From the NCBI GenBank assembly GCA_035275065.1, contig DATENM010000158.1, forward strand, positions 62,001 to 126,000: a stretch of 64,000 nucleotides of DNA, given 5' to 3'. This stretch comes from Blastocatellia bacterium. Lineage in GTDB: Bacteria > Acidobacteriota > Blastocatellia > UBA7656. Positions 24,187 through 34,349 of this stretch are shown piece after piece. The notes beneath the pieces are model-generated. The model was given only the letters and a program-made list of their open reading frames with translations. It was not told where the DNA came from and ran no database searches. How positions within the stretch are numbered: the stretch's first letter is position 1; every line of letters starts with the position of its first letter. The translations under genes and the position numbers were made by a program.

Positions 24187-24924
24187 ATGGCGCACATCTA
24201 TGGGGTCTTGCCGGTGATTGAAGCGCTGCGCGCGGGAGGGCGGCGCATCGAGCGCATCGTGATTGCCGAAGGCGCGCGGCACGAACGGCTGCGCGACATC
24301 TTTGATCTGGCAAAGCGGGCGCGGGTGCCGATTCGCAAAGAGCCGCGCGTTGCACTTGATCGGCTTGCCGTGGGCGCCAACCATCAAGGCGTTATCGCCA
24401 TCGCCGCGGCGGCCAGCTATACCGACGAAGATGAGGTGCTCGGCCGCCTGACGCCGCAATCCTTACTGGTGCTGCTCGACGGGGTCGAAGACCCGCATAA
24501 CCTCGGCGCGATTATCCGCACAGCCGAATGTGCAGGGGCGTTGGCGGTCGTCATCCCCGAACGCCGCGCCGCGCACGTCACCGAAGTCGTCGCCAAGACC
24601 GCCGCCGGTGCCACCGAATACCTGCCCATCGCCCGCGTCACCAACCTGGCGTCGTTCATCGAGAAACTCAAACAGCGCAATGTCTGGGTCGTCGGCGTCG
24701 AGGCTTCGGGCGACATGGGTTATGCGCAGTACGACTACAGGGGCGCGGTGGCGCTAGTATTCGGCGGCGAAGGTCACGGCCTGCACCGGCTGGTGCGCGA
24801 GCGTTGCGACGTGACGGTTTCGATTCCGCTACACGGTCGCATCACGTCATTGAACGTCTCGGTCGCTGTCGGCGTCGTCTTGTTTGAAGCCTTGCGGCAA
24901 AGAAGCCAGCCGGTAAGTCAATAG
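24187..24924 (+). CDS. rlmB: SpoU-family 2'-O-methyltransferase (RlmB-like)
   Basis: It would methylate the ribose of a guanosine in 23S rRNA with SAM. The N-terminal substrate domain (IYGVLPVIEALRAGGRRIERIVIA to about residue 75, with NHQGVIA) precedes the knotted SPOUT domain. The three SpoU motifs are visible: LDGVEDPHNLGAIIRTAE near 100-117, ALVFGGEGHGL near 190 and IPLHGRITSLNVSVAVGVVLFE near 215-235. Length 245 is typical. It is convergent with the membrane protein gene at 24926 (1-nt gap). Confidence 0.93.
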   Translation: MAHIYGVLPVIEALRAGGRRIERIVIAEGARHERLRDIFDLAKRARVPIRKEPRVALDRLAVGANHQGVIAIAAAASYTDEDEVLGRLTPQSLLVLLDGVEDPHNLGAIIRTAECAGALAVVIPERRAAHVTEVVAKTAAGATEYLPIARVTNLASFIEKLKQRNVWVVGVEASGDMGYAQYDYRGAVALVFGGEGHGLHRLVRERCDVTVSIPLHGRITSLNVSVAVGVVLFEALRQRSQPVSQ

Positions 24925-24925
24925 G

Positions 24926-25402
24926 CTAACCGCGCACGATCCGCACAGAGCAGTAGAGCACCGCAAGCGCCAGCAGAGTCGCAATGGCGGCGGCGATTGA
25001 GCCGAGCCGGTTGCCGGGCGCGGCGTCGCGCGAGCCGCCGGATTGCTTCGCGGCGCGCAGGCTCATGATGTCGTGGAATAGCACCAGCAGCACCATCAGG
25101 ACAAAAATTTCCAGCTTGCGGGGCAGCCAGAAGCCAACGCGCGTCTTATCAAACAGCCCGCTTGCGCCTTCGAGCGCATACCGCTGCGTGGCGTTGTAGT
25201 AGCCCGTGATGATGAGCAAGACGACAGACGTCCAGCCGATCATCCTGAACTTGCGCGCCAGGCCGCGCAGAATCCGCTGCCGCTCGTCGGGGCTGTGCTT
25301 GACGGCAAACGGAATGACGACGGCGGCGGTGTAAATCATCCCGCCGACCCAGACGCAGGCGAGCAGGACGTGAATCCAAACGCTAAGAATGTATAGGCTC
25401 AT
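24926..25402 (-). CDS. CopD-like integral membrane protein
   Basis: Four transmembrane helices (residues about 5-27, 52-70, 92-112, 135-155). The first has the HVLLACVWVGGMIYTAAVVIP pattern of CopD/DUF-type putative copper-resistance or haem membrane proteins, with conserved His and Trp. Between helices lies a basic loop (SPDERQRILRGLARKFR). The start at 25402 follows AGAGGAAAC and is 11 nt past the MFS gene stop, so it is the second gene of an operon. A role in copper or electron transfer is possible but unproven. Confidence 0.75.
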   Translation of the reverse strand: MSLYILSVWIHVLLACVWVGGMIYTAAVVIPFAVKHSPDERQRILRGLARKFRMIGWTSVVLLIITGYYNATQRYALEGASGLFDKTRVGFWLPRKLEIFVLMVLLVLFHDIMSLRAAKQSGGSRDAAPGNRLGSIAAAIATLLALAVLYCSVRIVRG

Positions 25403-25413
25403 GTAGGTTTCCT

Positions 25414-26682
25414 CTATTCTTCGATGGCAACCGTGGGGTTGCCGGCTTCGGCGCTGCGGGCGTGAAGCGATACGGCGAGCGCCAGCGCAATCACCATAAT
25501 CGTGCCGCTGACCCAATAGACCGTCTTGCCATAATAAACCTCTTGCTCATTATCGCGGCCAAGCAGAAAGCCGCCAAGCATCGGGCCGATGATGCGCGCC
25601 AGGCTCGCGACCGAGGCCATTGCCCCGAGGATGCGTCCCTGGAATGCCGGCGCGATACTCTTTGAGGCCAGGCTGTTGAGGGTCGGCGTCACCAGACTGT
25701 TGCCGATGGCGATGCCCGAACTGGCGATGAGCAGCATCGGCAACGCCTGCGCCAATGGCAAGGCGAATAGCGCGGCGGAGAAGATCACCGTGCCCGCGAC
25801 CGCCAGCATCTTCTCGCCAAAGGTCTTGACCAGCTTGCCGATCAAGCCGCCCTGTATGAACGCACCGATGACGCCGACATAGGCGAACATGTAGCCGGTG
25901 TGCGTCGCGTCGAAACGAAAGCGGTGGCTGGCGAAGAGCGCGAAGGTCGCCGTTAGCATGGCAAACGCCACGGTCGCAAAGAAGTAAGTGGCGAAGACTG
26001 CCTTCAACTGCCAGTTGCCGGCCTGCTCAATAAGCTGTTGCAAGCGTGCGCCGCGGCGCGCCTCATGCCGGTGCTCGGGTGCGAGGCTCTCGGGTAAAAG
26101 AAAATAGAGGGCGGTGGCGTTCAGCGCGGCGAGCCCTGCGGCAAAGAAGAACGGGGCTTCCGGCGAAAAGTGGCTCAGCAATCCGCCGAGCGCCGGGCCA
26201 AAGATAAAGCCGAGGCCGAAGGCCGCGCCAATCAAGCCCATCCCGCGAGCCCGGTCGTCGGGCGGCGTCACATCGGCTATATAAGCCTGCGCCGTCGAGA
26301 TGTTGCCGCCGCTGATGCCGTCAATGATACGCGCTAGGAAAAGCCAGATGACGACAGGCGCCAGCCCGAAGAGCGACACGCCGAACGGAATCAGGCGCGC
26401 AAAGCCCATCAACAGGAATCCGAGCGAGGTGCCGATCAGGCTCAACAGCAGTACGGGCCGACGGCCAACGCGGTCGGAGAGCCGACCGAGGATCGGCGCG
26501 AAGACAAACTGCATCATCGAATACGACGCCAGCATCAGGCCGATGACGGTTTCCGAGGCGTGATAACGTTCGGCGTACAGCGGCAAGACCGGGATGACGA
26601 TACCGAAGCCGATGAGGTCAATGAAGATGGTGATGAAGATAATGATTAAAGGTGATCGGCTCTTTGCCATTGACCCACGCAT
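25414..26682 (-). CDS. MFS drug exporter (TetA-like)
   Basis: This 12-helix major facilitator protein has the antiporter signatures of the DHA1/TetA group: IGFGIVIPVLPLYAERY at helix 1, the loop GRLSDRVGRRPVLL between helices 2 and 3 (near residue 68-81) and motif C-like GLIGAAFGLGFIFGPALGG in helix 5. Length 422 is normal. Substrate is unknown; proton-driven efflux of a small drug or metabolite is expected. No strong ribosome site is seen; ATG at 26670 is an alternative start. It forms an operon with the CopD-like gene. Confidence 0.9.
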   Translation of the reverse strand: MRGSMAKSRSPLIIIFITIFIDLIGFGIVIPVLPLYAERYHASETVIGLMLASYSMMQFVFAPILGRLSDRVGRRPVLLLSLIGTSLGFLLMGFARLIPFGVSLFGLAPVVIWLFLARIIDGISGGNISTAQAYIADVTPPDDRARGMGLIGAAFGLGFIFGPALGGLLSHFSPEAPFFFAAGLAALNATALYFLLPESLAPEHRHEARRGARLQQLIEQAGNWQLKAVFATYFFATVAFAMLTATFALFASHRFRFDATHTGYMFAYVGVIGAFIQGGLIGKLVKTFGEKMLAVAGTVIFSAALFALPLAQALPMLLIASSGIAIGNSLVTPTLNSLASKSIAPAFQGRILGAMASVASLARIIGPMLGGFLLGRDNEQEVYYGKTVYWVSGTIMVIALALAVSLHARSAEAGNPTVAIEE

Positions 26683-26690
26683 TCAGAAAG

Positions 26691-26802
26691 GATGAGCGAT
26701 GAGTGGTGAATGATGAATGAAGGCAGGGGATTGTCTATAGATCATCCGGCTTCCTTTTCCTCTTCAGCTCACCATTCGTCATTCATACTTCATCATTTAT
26801 TC
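26691..26802. repeat. Inverted array of degenerate 7-bp repeats
   Basis: The left arm (26691-26722) reads as GATGAGCGATGAGTGGTGAA-like heptamers; the right arm (26767-26802) is its imperfect reverse complement (CTCACCATTCGTCATTCA...). The centre contains the core TCTATAGATCATCCGGCTTC shared with 11020-11040. The element fills the space between the flavoprotein stop and MFS start, both on the minus strand. Confidence 0.65.
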
Positions 26803-28021
26803 AAAAGACGCGCAGCACGTTGCGCAACAGCTCACGTTTTAACGTCGCGTAACTTTGATAACCGACGACGGCACGGACCAGCACGCGCCGCACGCCGCGA
26901 TGGTACTTCGCCAGCAAGATCATCGCGTCGGTGAACCGTCGCCCGAAGAAGCGCCCGCGATAAAACAGCGGCAGGCGGCGCGACGCGCGCTCAAGATCAT
27001 GGCCGAAGGCCGCGCGCCAATCCTGCTCATACTTCGCGGTTGCCATCGAATACGCATTGGCAGATGCTTGGAGCAGCGCCTCGGCCATCAAGTCAGCCGA
27101 GCGGAAGGCGTAGTAAATGCCTTCGCCGGTAATCGGGTCGGCGAAGCCCGCGGCATCCCCGATGAGCGCCCAACCTTCGCCGATGGTCTTTAACTCCCGC
27201 CAGCTTGCGTAATCGAGCGTCGGGATTTTCGCGCCAAAGAAGCTCAACCGGTCGGCCGCGGGCAATTGGCCGCCGTAATAATCGCCCACGAATTGTTTCA
27301 GTATGCCGCGTAACTCGTCAGAGGTACGCTCGCCGAGCTTCGACGCGACGCCGAAGTTCATCACGCCGGGTCGCGGGAAAGCCCAGACATAGCCTGTGAA
27401 ATCGCGAAGGAACTGCACGACGACTTCGTCTTGCGGCTCGCCCTGCAATTGCATACTGCCGTCGGTGGCCGGTGTCTTTTCGGCGTCGCCCATCTTGACG
27501 TTATAACCGAAGGCCAGCGCCAGGTCTTGCTTGGGGAAAATGCCGACCAGCTTGCGGCGCGTCGGGCTTGCCGCGCCATCGGCGCCAACAAGAAAGCGCG
27601 CTCGCCAGCTCTGCCCGCCATCGGTAGTGATCTGCCAGTGATCGGCGTGACGTTTGAAATCCGTGACCGCGGCGCGAATGAATCGCGTCCCTGATTCGAT
27701 GGCGCGGTCTAGCACCAGCCCGTTTAGCACCTGGCGAGAATAGATGGCGAAGGGCTCGTCGAAGTCAATCGTGATGCGGCGCATATCGGGCGACACCAGG
27801 GTGACTCGACGAATCAACTTGCGCGGGTACTCTGTGCGGTTAAGCAGCCTCGCGTATTCACGCAGCGCCCTGGTCGGCACGCCGCCACCGCATGGTTTTT
27901 CCCATGCGCCTTTGGGGTCGAATAGCACGGCATCGCGACCCGCTTCTGCCAGCCGCGAAGCCAGAAAGGCCCCCGCCGGCCCCGCCCCGATTATGGCTAT
28001 CTCCGCCACCTGCTCAGTCAT
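26801..28021 (-). CDS. Geranylgeranyl reductase-family FAD-dependent oxidoreductase
   Basis: These flavoproteins reduce or oxidise prenyl chains or aromatic lipids. The FAD fold is clear: IAIIGAGPAGAFLASRLAEAG (dinucleotide motif near residues 8-20), ERxxPWxKPCGGGVP-type segment KPCGGGVPTRAL near 43, GADGAASPTRR near 148 and GDAAGFADPITGEGI near 287. Length (406) is normal. It could act on quinone side chains, archaeal-like lipids or pigments; genes next to it do not decide. It is monocistronic with the heptamer repeat at its 3' side. Confidence 0.88.
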   Translation of the reverse strand: MTEQVAEIAIIGAGPAGAFLASRLAEAGRDAVLFDPKGAWEKPCGGGVPTRALREYARLLNRTEYPRKLIRRVTLVSPDMRRITIDFDEPFAIYSRQVLNGLVLDRAIESGTRFIRAAVTDFKRHADHWQITTDGGQSWRARFLVGADGAASPTRRKLVGIFPKQDLALAFGYNVKMGDAEKTPATDGSMQLQGEPQDEVVVQFLRDFTGYVWAFPRPGVMNFGVASKLGERTSDELRGILKQFVGDYYGGQLPAADRLSFFGAKIPTLDYASWRELKTIGEGWALIGDAAGFADPITGEGIYYAFRSADLMAEALLQASANAYSMATAKYEQDWRAAFGHDLERASRRLPLFYRGRFFGRRFTDAMILLAKYHRGVRRVLVRAVVGYQSYATLKRELLRNVLRVF

Positions 28022-28284
28022 AGATGGGAAAGTCTAGCGGTCACGCTCATTGAGAGGCAAGCCAAGCGCAGGGTTGCGCCGACGATGAGAACAGCGGTTG
28101 GTGATGATAATGAGGATTACTTTCGACGGACCCGAGGGCCGGCAGACAGCCATTCGGATTGCCGCGCGCCTATCAGGTGGCGAGCAACGAGGATGGCCTG
28201 TGCCTATGGAAAGGTGGATGCGAAGGAGGCGTTCAAGTAAAAACCGTTAACGTTCCAGCCCGTGCTCTGGCTTGAACGCCTCCA
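28022..28284. other. Intergenic region with a long inverted repeat
   Basis: No gene is recognised. GGAGGCGTTCAAG (28225-28237) and CTTGAACGCCTCC (28271-28283) form a perfect 13-bp inverted repeat with a 33-nt loop, one base past the S1/P1 nuclease stop on the minus strand. It probably shapes the 3' end of that transcript. The rest should include the upstream region of the flavoprotein gene. Confidence 0.55.
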
Positions 28285-29250
28285 TCACTTGTTTGAACGC
28301 ACGGGTTGCACATCCTTGTCATTTTTTTTTGCTGCCCCGCCAATTTGAGCCGCGCGTGTGCTTTTAGGGTCTGCCGAATTCATCCATGCGGTGTACCAGA
28401 GGTTGACCAGCATCTGCGACCCGGCGGCCAACCGCTCGGCGACAAACTGTTTCGACGCGGGGGTGCGATTGCTCGGCTCCCAGCGCGCCGTCTTATCCAT
28501 GCGATAGACTTCAGGCGCGAGGCGGTGCGACTCCAACAAGTAACTGACAATGTCAGCAAACGGGTCGTTGAGCCGCCGCGCCGGTTTCACCAGGCTGCTG
28601 AAATCTTCCGCCTTAATCTGCGCCTTGACGTATTCGCCCTCGAAGCGCCAGTGCAATGGCTCACGCGTAAAGTTCTCAGGGTTGGCGCTCGTGCTCCAGC
28701 CGTTGTAATGGATCGAGGCGTGCAAGGGCTGCGACCCGTCAGCGACATAGTGCCCCAGGACCCCGGCATAGTAGACGATGTTCTGTTCGATCTGCTCGCG
28801 CTCGGCGGCGTGTTGCGGCTCGCGCCACATGCGAAACAGCACCTGCATTTTTTGATAGCCCTCAAGCATGGCGTAAGGCAGGAAGCCGATGTCTTTCGGG
28901 TCTTTGCCCTGTGCGCGCAGCCACACCGCATACTGATAACGGTCGTTGGGCAGGGCGCTGAAATCTTCCGGCTTGTCGATATCAATAAAATGATCCGGCG
29001 CGTTGACTTCGCCGAGGGCTTTGTAAAGTTCCTTACTGTCGCGCCAGCGATCCGGCTCCGGGCCCAGGAAGGTGAGCCGCGCCGAGGCCGCTTTTAGAAA
29101 GGGCGGCACGTCGTCGGGTAAATGCTCGGCGGCGACGCGGTTGATATAGCGGTGGCCTTCCTCGCCCCATGCCTGTGCGGGGCTCGAAAACAACAGCGGC
29201 GCGACTAGAGCCGCAGCCGCCAGGGCGGCGAGCAGTCTGCGATGGTGCAT
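28285..29250 (-). CDS. Exported S1/P1-type nuclease (zinc-dependent)
   Basis: S1/P1 nucleases cut single-stranded nucleic acid with three zinc ions; the mature N-terminal Trp is itself a ligand. Here a 27-residue signal peptide ends AQA and the mature protein starts W28-GEEGH, exactly as expected. Other ligands fit: APDHFIDID near 85, and GHYVADGSQPLHAS near 165-178 with H and D residues. Length 321 is a little above the family mean. The C-terminal 30 residues are disordered and basic. Zinc phospholipase C shares this fold, but the N-terminus favours the nuclease. Confidence 0.87.
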   Translation of the reverse strand: MHHRRLLAALAAAALVAPLLFSSPAQAWGEEGHRYINRVAAEHLPDDVPPFLKAASARLTFLGPEPDRWRDSKELYKALGEVNAPDHFIDIDKPEDFSALPNDRYQYAVWLRAQGKDPKDIGFLPYAMLEGYQKMQVLFRMWREPQHAAEREQIEQNIVYYAGVLGHYVADGSQPLHASIHYNGWSTSANPENFTREPLHWRFEGEYVKAQIKAEDFSSLVKPARRLNDPFADIVSYLLESHRLAPEVYRMDKTARWEPSNRTPASKQFVAERLAAGSQMLVNLWYTAWMNSADPKSTRAAQIGGAAKKNDKDVQPVRSNK

Positions 29251-29367
29251 TCGAGTGGTCCTCGTTTTTTTGATTTACGATGTTGTGTACGCGATCAGCT
29301 CAGATGGCACTTTACCGTTTGCAGGCGGGTCGGTTCAAGCGGCGGCGGGCGAGGCGTGTGAGGGGCC

Positions 29368-30795
29368 TCAATCTTCGTCATGCTCCTGACCGTCGTAGTG
29401 CAACACCATCGCCTCTTCGTCAACGATGGTTTCAAGGTGGACCTTGCGGCCCCAGAGCTTATGAACATATTCGAGCGTCTTGCGCGCATAGCGAAGGTCA
29501 AGCTCAATGCCTTCGAAGCGGTGCATGAGATAAAGCTCGCGGTTGTGGTTGTAATCGCCATCAACGATTTCGATATACGGAAAGCCGAAGTTGGTCATAT
29601 TGGCGACGAGCTGATTGCGCACCTTCTCCCACGCCTTTTCGGTCACCGTCCATTCCTCTTCGTCAACCAGCTGGTAGACGAACAGGTCAAGCTCTTCACA
29701 CAGCTCCTCCGTGAGGTAGTTGCGAAGAAACGAGATGTCATTATCTAGCTCGCGCACCTCGAACATCTTCTCGCGCCCCTGGTCGCCCGTCCGCCCGAAT
29801 TTCTCGCGCTCCTCTTTGCTCGGATTGTTCCAGCGTTTTTCGATGTCTTCAAAGATGCGATAGCCGAGATAGTATGGATTCAACTGCCCTTTGTGCGGCG
29901 AGACGACGCCGGCATGCAGTTCAGCAAACTCCAGGTGATTGCTGGTTGGCAGGTCAAGCTCGCGCATAATCCGCGAATGCCAAATACTCGCCCAACCTTC
30001 GTTTAATATCTTGGTCTGCATCTGCGGGATGAAGTATTCCATCTCTTCGTGGATCATCGCGATCACATCGCGCTGCCAGTCTTCGAGAATCGGCGAGTGC
30101 TTCATCAGGTAGTAAACGATGTCTTTTTCCGGCAGTGGGTGGTCGGGCTGGAGCTTGCGCTTGTCATCGCCGTCGGCTTCGGGTGCTTGCCCGGCCAGCT
30201 CGGCTTCTTCGAACAGGTCATCGTAACGACCCTCGCGCCGCTTCGGCGACTCGTCTTTGCCGCGCTCGGCGTTGCGCGCCTTTTTGCGGATGAAAAGGTT
30301 CGGGTCAACGTGTTCTTCGATTGACAGCACGGCGTCGAGGAATTCTTCGACGACCTTGCGGCCATAGGTGAATTCGTACTCGCTCATGCGCCGCGCGTGG
30401 ATGGCGGCCTCGTCCACCATGCGGCGGTTCGTCTTCGAGAAGTAAACGTTGTTCTTGAAGAAATCCACATGGCCGAGCACATGCGCGATCACCATCTTGT
30501 TCTGCGTCAGCGAATTGGTTTCGAGCAGGAAGGCGTACGACGGGTTCGAGTTGATGACGACCTCATAAATCTTCGACAGCCCGAAATCATACATCATCTT
30601 CTGGCGATGATAAGCCTTGCCGAACGTCCAGTGCGAGTAACGGCCCGGCAGCGCATAAGAGCCGATCTCGTACATCACCGTCGCCGGGACGATCTCGAAC
30701 CGCACCGGGAATGGGTCCAGACCGAACTTGACCGTGGCGATTTCCCAGATCTGCTCCAGGGCTTCTTCCAGTTCTTTCACTTCCCTATCGTTCAT
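29368..30795 (-). CDS. SpoVR family protein
   Basis: SpoVR-like proteins are found in a conserved triad with a DUF444 protein and the PrkA kinase; their activity is unknown. Family-like segments include FPVRFEIVPATVMYEIGSYA, MPxRYSHW-type PGRYSHWTFGKAY near 50, HVLGHVDFFKNN near 107 and LHAGVVSPHKGQLNPYYLG near 290. The start at 30795 is favoured by GGGGGAG 8 nt upstream; the ATG at 30822 and the longer frame into the preceding gene were not chosen. It is last in the operon prkA, DUF444, spoVR. Confidence 0.93.
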   Translation of the reverse strand: MNDREVKELEEALEQIWEIATVKFGLDPFPVRFEIVPATVMYEIGSYALPGRYSHWTFGKAYHRQKMMYDFGLSKIYEVVINSNPSYAFLLETNSLTQNKMVIAHVLGHVDFFKNNVYFSKTNRRMVDEAAIHARRMSEYEFTYGRKVVEEFLDAVLSIEEHVDPNLFIRKKARNAERGKDESPKRREGRYDDLFEEAELAGQAPEADGDDKRKLQPDHPLPEKDIVYYLMKHSPILEDWQRDVIAMIHEEMEYFIPQMQTKILNEGWASIWHSRIMRELDLPTSNHLEFAELHAGVVSPHKGQLNPYYLGYRIFEDIEKRWNNPSKEEREKFGRTGDQGREKMFEVRELDNDISFLRNYLTEELCEELDLFVYQLVDEEEWTVTEKAWEKVRNQLVANMTNFGFPYIEIVDGDYNHNRELYLMHRFEGIELDLRYARKTLEYVHKLWGRKVHLETIVDEEAMVLHYDGQEHDED

Positions 30796-30847
30796 CGCTT
30801 TGCTCTCCCCCGCGAGCTTCATTCCTCCGCCGATGGCCCTGCCTGAA

Positions 30848-32011
<1,164 letters not shown>

Positions 32012-32094
32012 AAGCCCATCCTAAAGCGACGCCCGCACATCCGTGGGAGTGTGCGGGCGTTTCGAGAAACAGTACGGCTTGCGCGCCCGCGCCG

Positions 32095-34020
32095 CTAGCG
32101 AGCGAGCAGGGTGCCGACATACGTGAGCAGTTCGTTGGCGCAGTTGGTGCAATAGCCGTGATCCGTCACCAACCGGTCAATCACTTCGTTGATGCGGCGC
32201 AACTGGTCGGCGTCGGGCTGCTTCACTGAAGTGGTAATCTTCACGACATCCTTCAGGTCAGAGAAGATCTTCTTCTCGATGGCCTCCTTCAAGCGCTCGT
32301 GCGAGCGATACTCGAAGGGCTTGCCCTTGCGCGCGTGGCTAGAGATGCGGATGAGAATCTCTTGCCGGAAGGTGTTCTTGGCGTTTTCGCTGATGCCGAT
32401 CTGCTCTTCGATTGAGCGCATCAGCTTCTCATCCGGCTCCAGCTCCTCTTCGGTGATCGGGTCTTTGAGCTTCTCTCTATTGCAGAACGCCTCGACGTTG
32501 TCGAGGTAATTGTCGCATAACCCCTTGGCCATCTCTTCGAATGAATAGACGAAGGCGCGCTGCACTTCGTTTTTGGCGATGTCGTCGTACTCGCGCCGCG
32601 CCACGGCGATGAGGTTCAGGTAACGCTCGCGCTGCTCGCCGGAGATTCCCGTGTGCTGCTCGAAGCCGTCCTTGATCGCCCGCAGCGCGTCAATCGGGTT
32701 GATGCAGGTGATGTTATCTTTCACCAACGCCCCCGACAAACGGTTGATGATGTAGCGCGGGCTGATGCCGTCCATGCCTTCGCGCACCGTGTCTTCTTGA
32801 AGCTCGCGCACGTCTTTGGACTTGAAGCCTTCGACATCTTCGCCATCATAGAGCTTCATCTTCTTAACGATATCGATGTTGGCTTTCTTCGGCTCTTCGA
32901 GCCGCGTCGTCACCGCAAAGATCGCCGCGACCTTCAGCGTGTTTGGCGCAATGTGGATGCTGCGCAGGGCCTCGCTCTGCTTAAGCAGCTTGTCATAAAT
33001 CCGCTCTTCCTGCGAGACCTTCAGGTTGTAAGGCACGCGGATCATGATGATGCGGTCTTGCAGGGCTTCGCTCTTGCGGTTGGCGACAAACGAGCTGTAC
33101 TCGTTCTCGTTGGTGTGCGAGAGGATCGCTTCGTCGGCGTAAATCATCGCGAAGCGGCCCGTTTTGATGTTCTGCTCTTGCGAGAGGGTCAGCAGGCTGT
33201 AGAGGAATTTCTCGTCGACCTTTAACATCTCGACGAATTCCATCAAGCCGCGGTTGGCGATGTTCAATTCGCCGTCGAAGCGATAGGCGCGCGGGTCGCT
33301 CTCGACGCCGACTTCGCCAATCGTCGAGAGGTCAATCGAGCCGGTCAGCTCGGTAATATCCTGTGACTTGGGGTCCGAAGGCGCAAACGTGCCGATGCCG
33401 ATACGCTCTTTCTCTGAAAAGACGATGCGATGCACCAGCACATCTTCGTGCCGCCCGTGGTAGACATGCTCAAGGTTGTAACGGCACTGCGGGCAGAGCT
33501 CGCCCTCGATATAGATGCCATAGTGCTTGGCGATTTCGGGCCGCAGCTCGAGCGGGATCAGGTGCAGCGGCTCTTCGTGCATCGGGCAATCTTTAATGGC
33601 ATAGACCGCGCCATTCTCTGTGCGTGACCAGTGTTCCAGGCCGCGCTTGAGCATCGTCACAATCGTCGACTTGCCGCCGCCGACCGGCCCCATCAACAAG
33701 AGGATGCGCTTGCGGACTTCTAGGCGCTGGCCCGCGGACTTGAAGTACTCGACAATCTTGGCAATCGGCCCTTCGATGCCGAACAGTTCGTCGGCGAAGA
33801 AGTTGTAGCGGGTGACCTCGTCGCGCGAGCCTTCGTTGACTTTCTCAACGCCGGCGGCCAGGATCATGTCACAGACGCGTGCATGCGAGAGTTTCGAGAC
33901 GCTGGGGTTTTGCATCACCAGCTCGAAATAATCACGGAAGCTGCCTTCCCAATGCAGCCGCTCGCGGTCGCGGCGATGGGTTTCGAGCAAATCGCTGATG
34001 TTGAACTTATTTTCGCTCAT
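32095..34020 (-). CDS. prkA: PrkA serine protein kinase / AAA ATPase
   Basis: PrkA has an AAA-like N-terminal domain and a C-terminal kinase-like domain. Visible: Walker A MGPVGGGKST near residue 107, a CPMHEEPLHLIP segment near 138, a GELCPQCRYNL pair of cysteines near 180, YADEAILSHTNENEY near 290 and the C-terminal DPITEEELEPDE with helical repeats. Length 641 is usual. The start at 34020 follows GGAGGTTATCA. In other bacteria it is induced in stationary phase or nutrient stress; the 330-bp upstream region should hold its control elements. Confidence 0.95.
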   Translation of the reverse strand: MSENKFNISDLLETHRRDRERLHWEGSFRDYFELVMQNPSVSKLSHARVCDMILAAGVEKVNEGSRDEVTRYNFFADELFGIEGPIAKIVEYFKSAGQRLEVRKRILLLMGPVGGGKSTIVTMLKRGLEHWSRTENGAVYAIKDCPMHEEPLHLIPLELRPEIAKHYGIYIEGELCPQCRYNLEHVYHGRHEDVLVHRIVFSEKERIGIGTFAPSDPKSQDITELTGSIDLSTIGEVGVESDPRAYRFDGELNIANRGLMEFVEMLKVDEKFLYSLLTLSQEQNIKTGRFAMIYADEAILSHTNENEYSSFVANRKSEALQDRIIMIRVPYNLKVSQEERIYDKLLKQSEALRSIHIAPNTLKVAAIFAVTTRLEEPKKANIDIVKKMKLYDGEDVEGFKSKDVRELQEDTVREGMDGISPRYIINRLSGALVKDNITCINPIDALRAIKDGFEQHTGISGEQRERYLNLIAVARREYDDIAKNEVQRAFVYSFEEMAKGLCDNYLDNVEAFCNREKLKDPITEEELEPDEKLMRSIEEQIGISENAKNTFRQEILIRISSHARKGKPFEYRSHERLKEAIEKKIFSDLKDVVKITTSVKQPDADQLRRINEVIDRLVTDHGYCTNCANELLTYVGTLLAR

Positions 34021-34349
34021 TGATAACCTCCGAATCCCAGACCTGCAAACGCCGGACGAGCGCTCCCCGCGAGCGCCAGGGCTTTTCAGCCAACCTGCAC
34101 ATGCAAGGGCGACGCTGCACGGGAGCACGCGATCTGCGCGCTTCGATGCCTGCTGGTGCGTTGAGCCTAGGCGCCCGATTTCACGACCGCCGGGGGCTGG
34201 TCGGCAGCGAAACGGCGCGACTGCCCGATCATTCAGCCACTATGGCTGAACTCTGCATCATATCTAAATCGCATCGTTTCAATGAACTGGTGCAAGGCTC
34301 TCGCTTCTGCGAAGGATTATAGCATGGCTTGCAAGCGCCGCGGCTTCGT
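34021..34349. other. prkA upstream region
   Basis: 329 bp between truB and prkA, both on the minus strand. TATGAT near 34258-34263 with a TTCATT 18 bp before it on the minus strand is a weak promoter candidate, and TATAAT at about 34317-34322 stands alone. No gene is seen. Confidence 0.35.

Noticed and set aside
28306..29097. 263-codon plus-strand frame
   Set aside because: Antisense shadow of the S1/P1 nuclease gene, which has a signal peptide and zinc ligands.
32653..33225. 190-codon plus-strand frame opposite prkA
   Set aside because: Shadow of the prkA coding region with no start signal.
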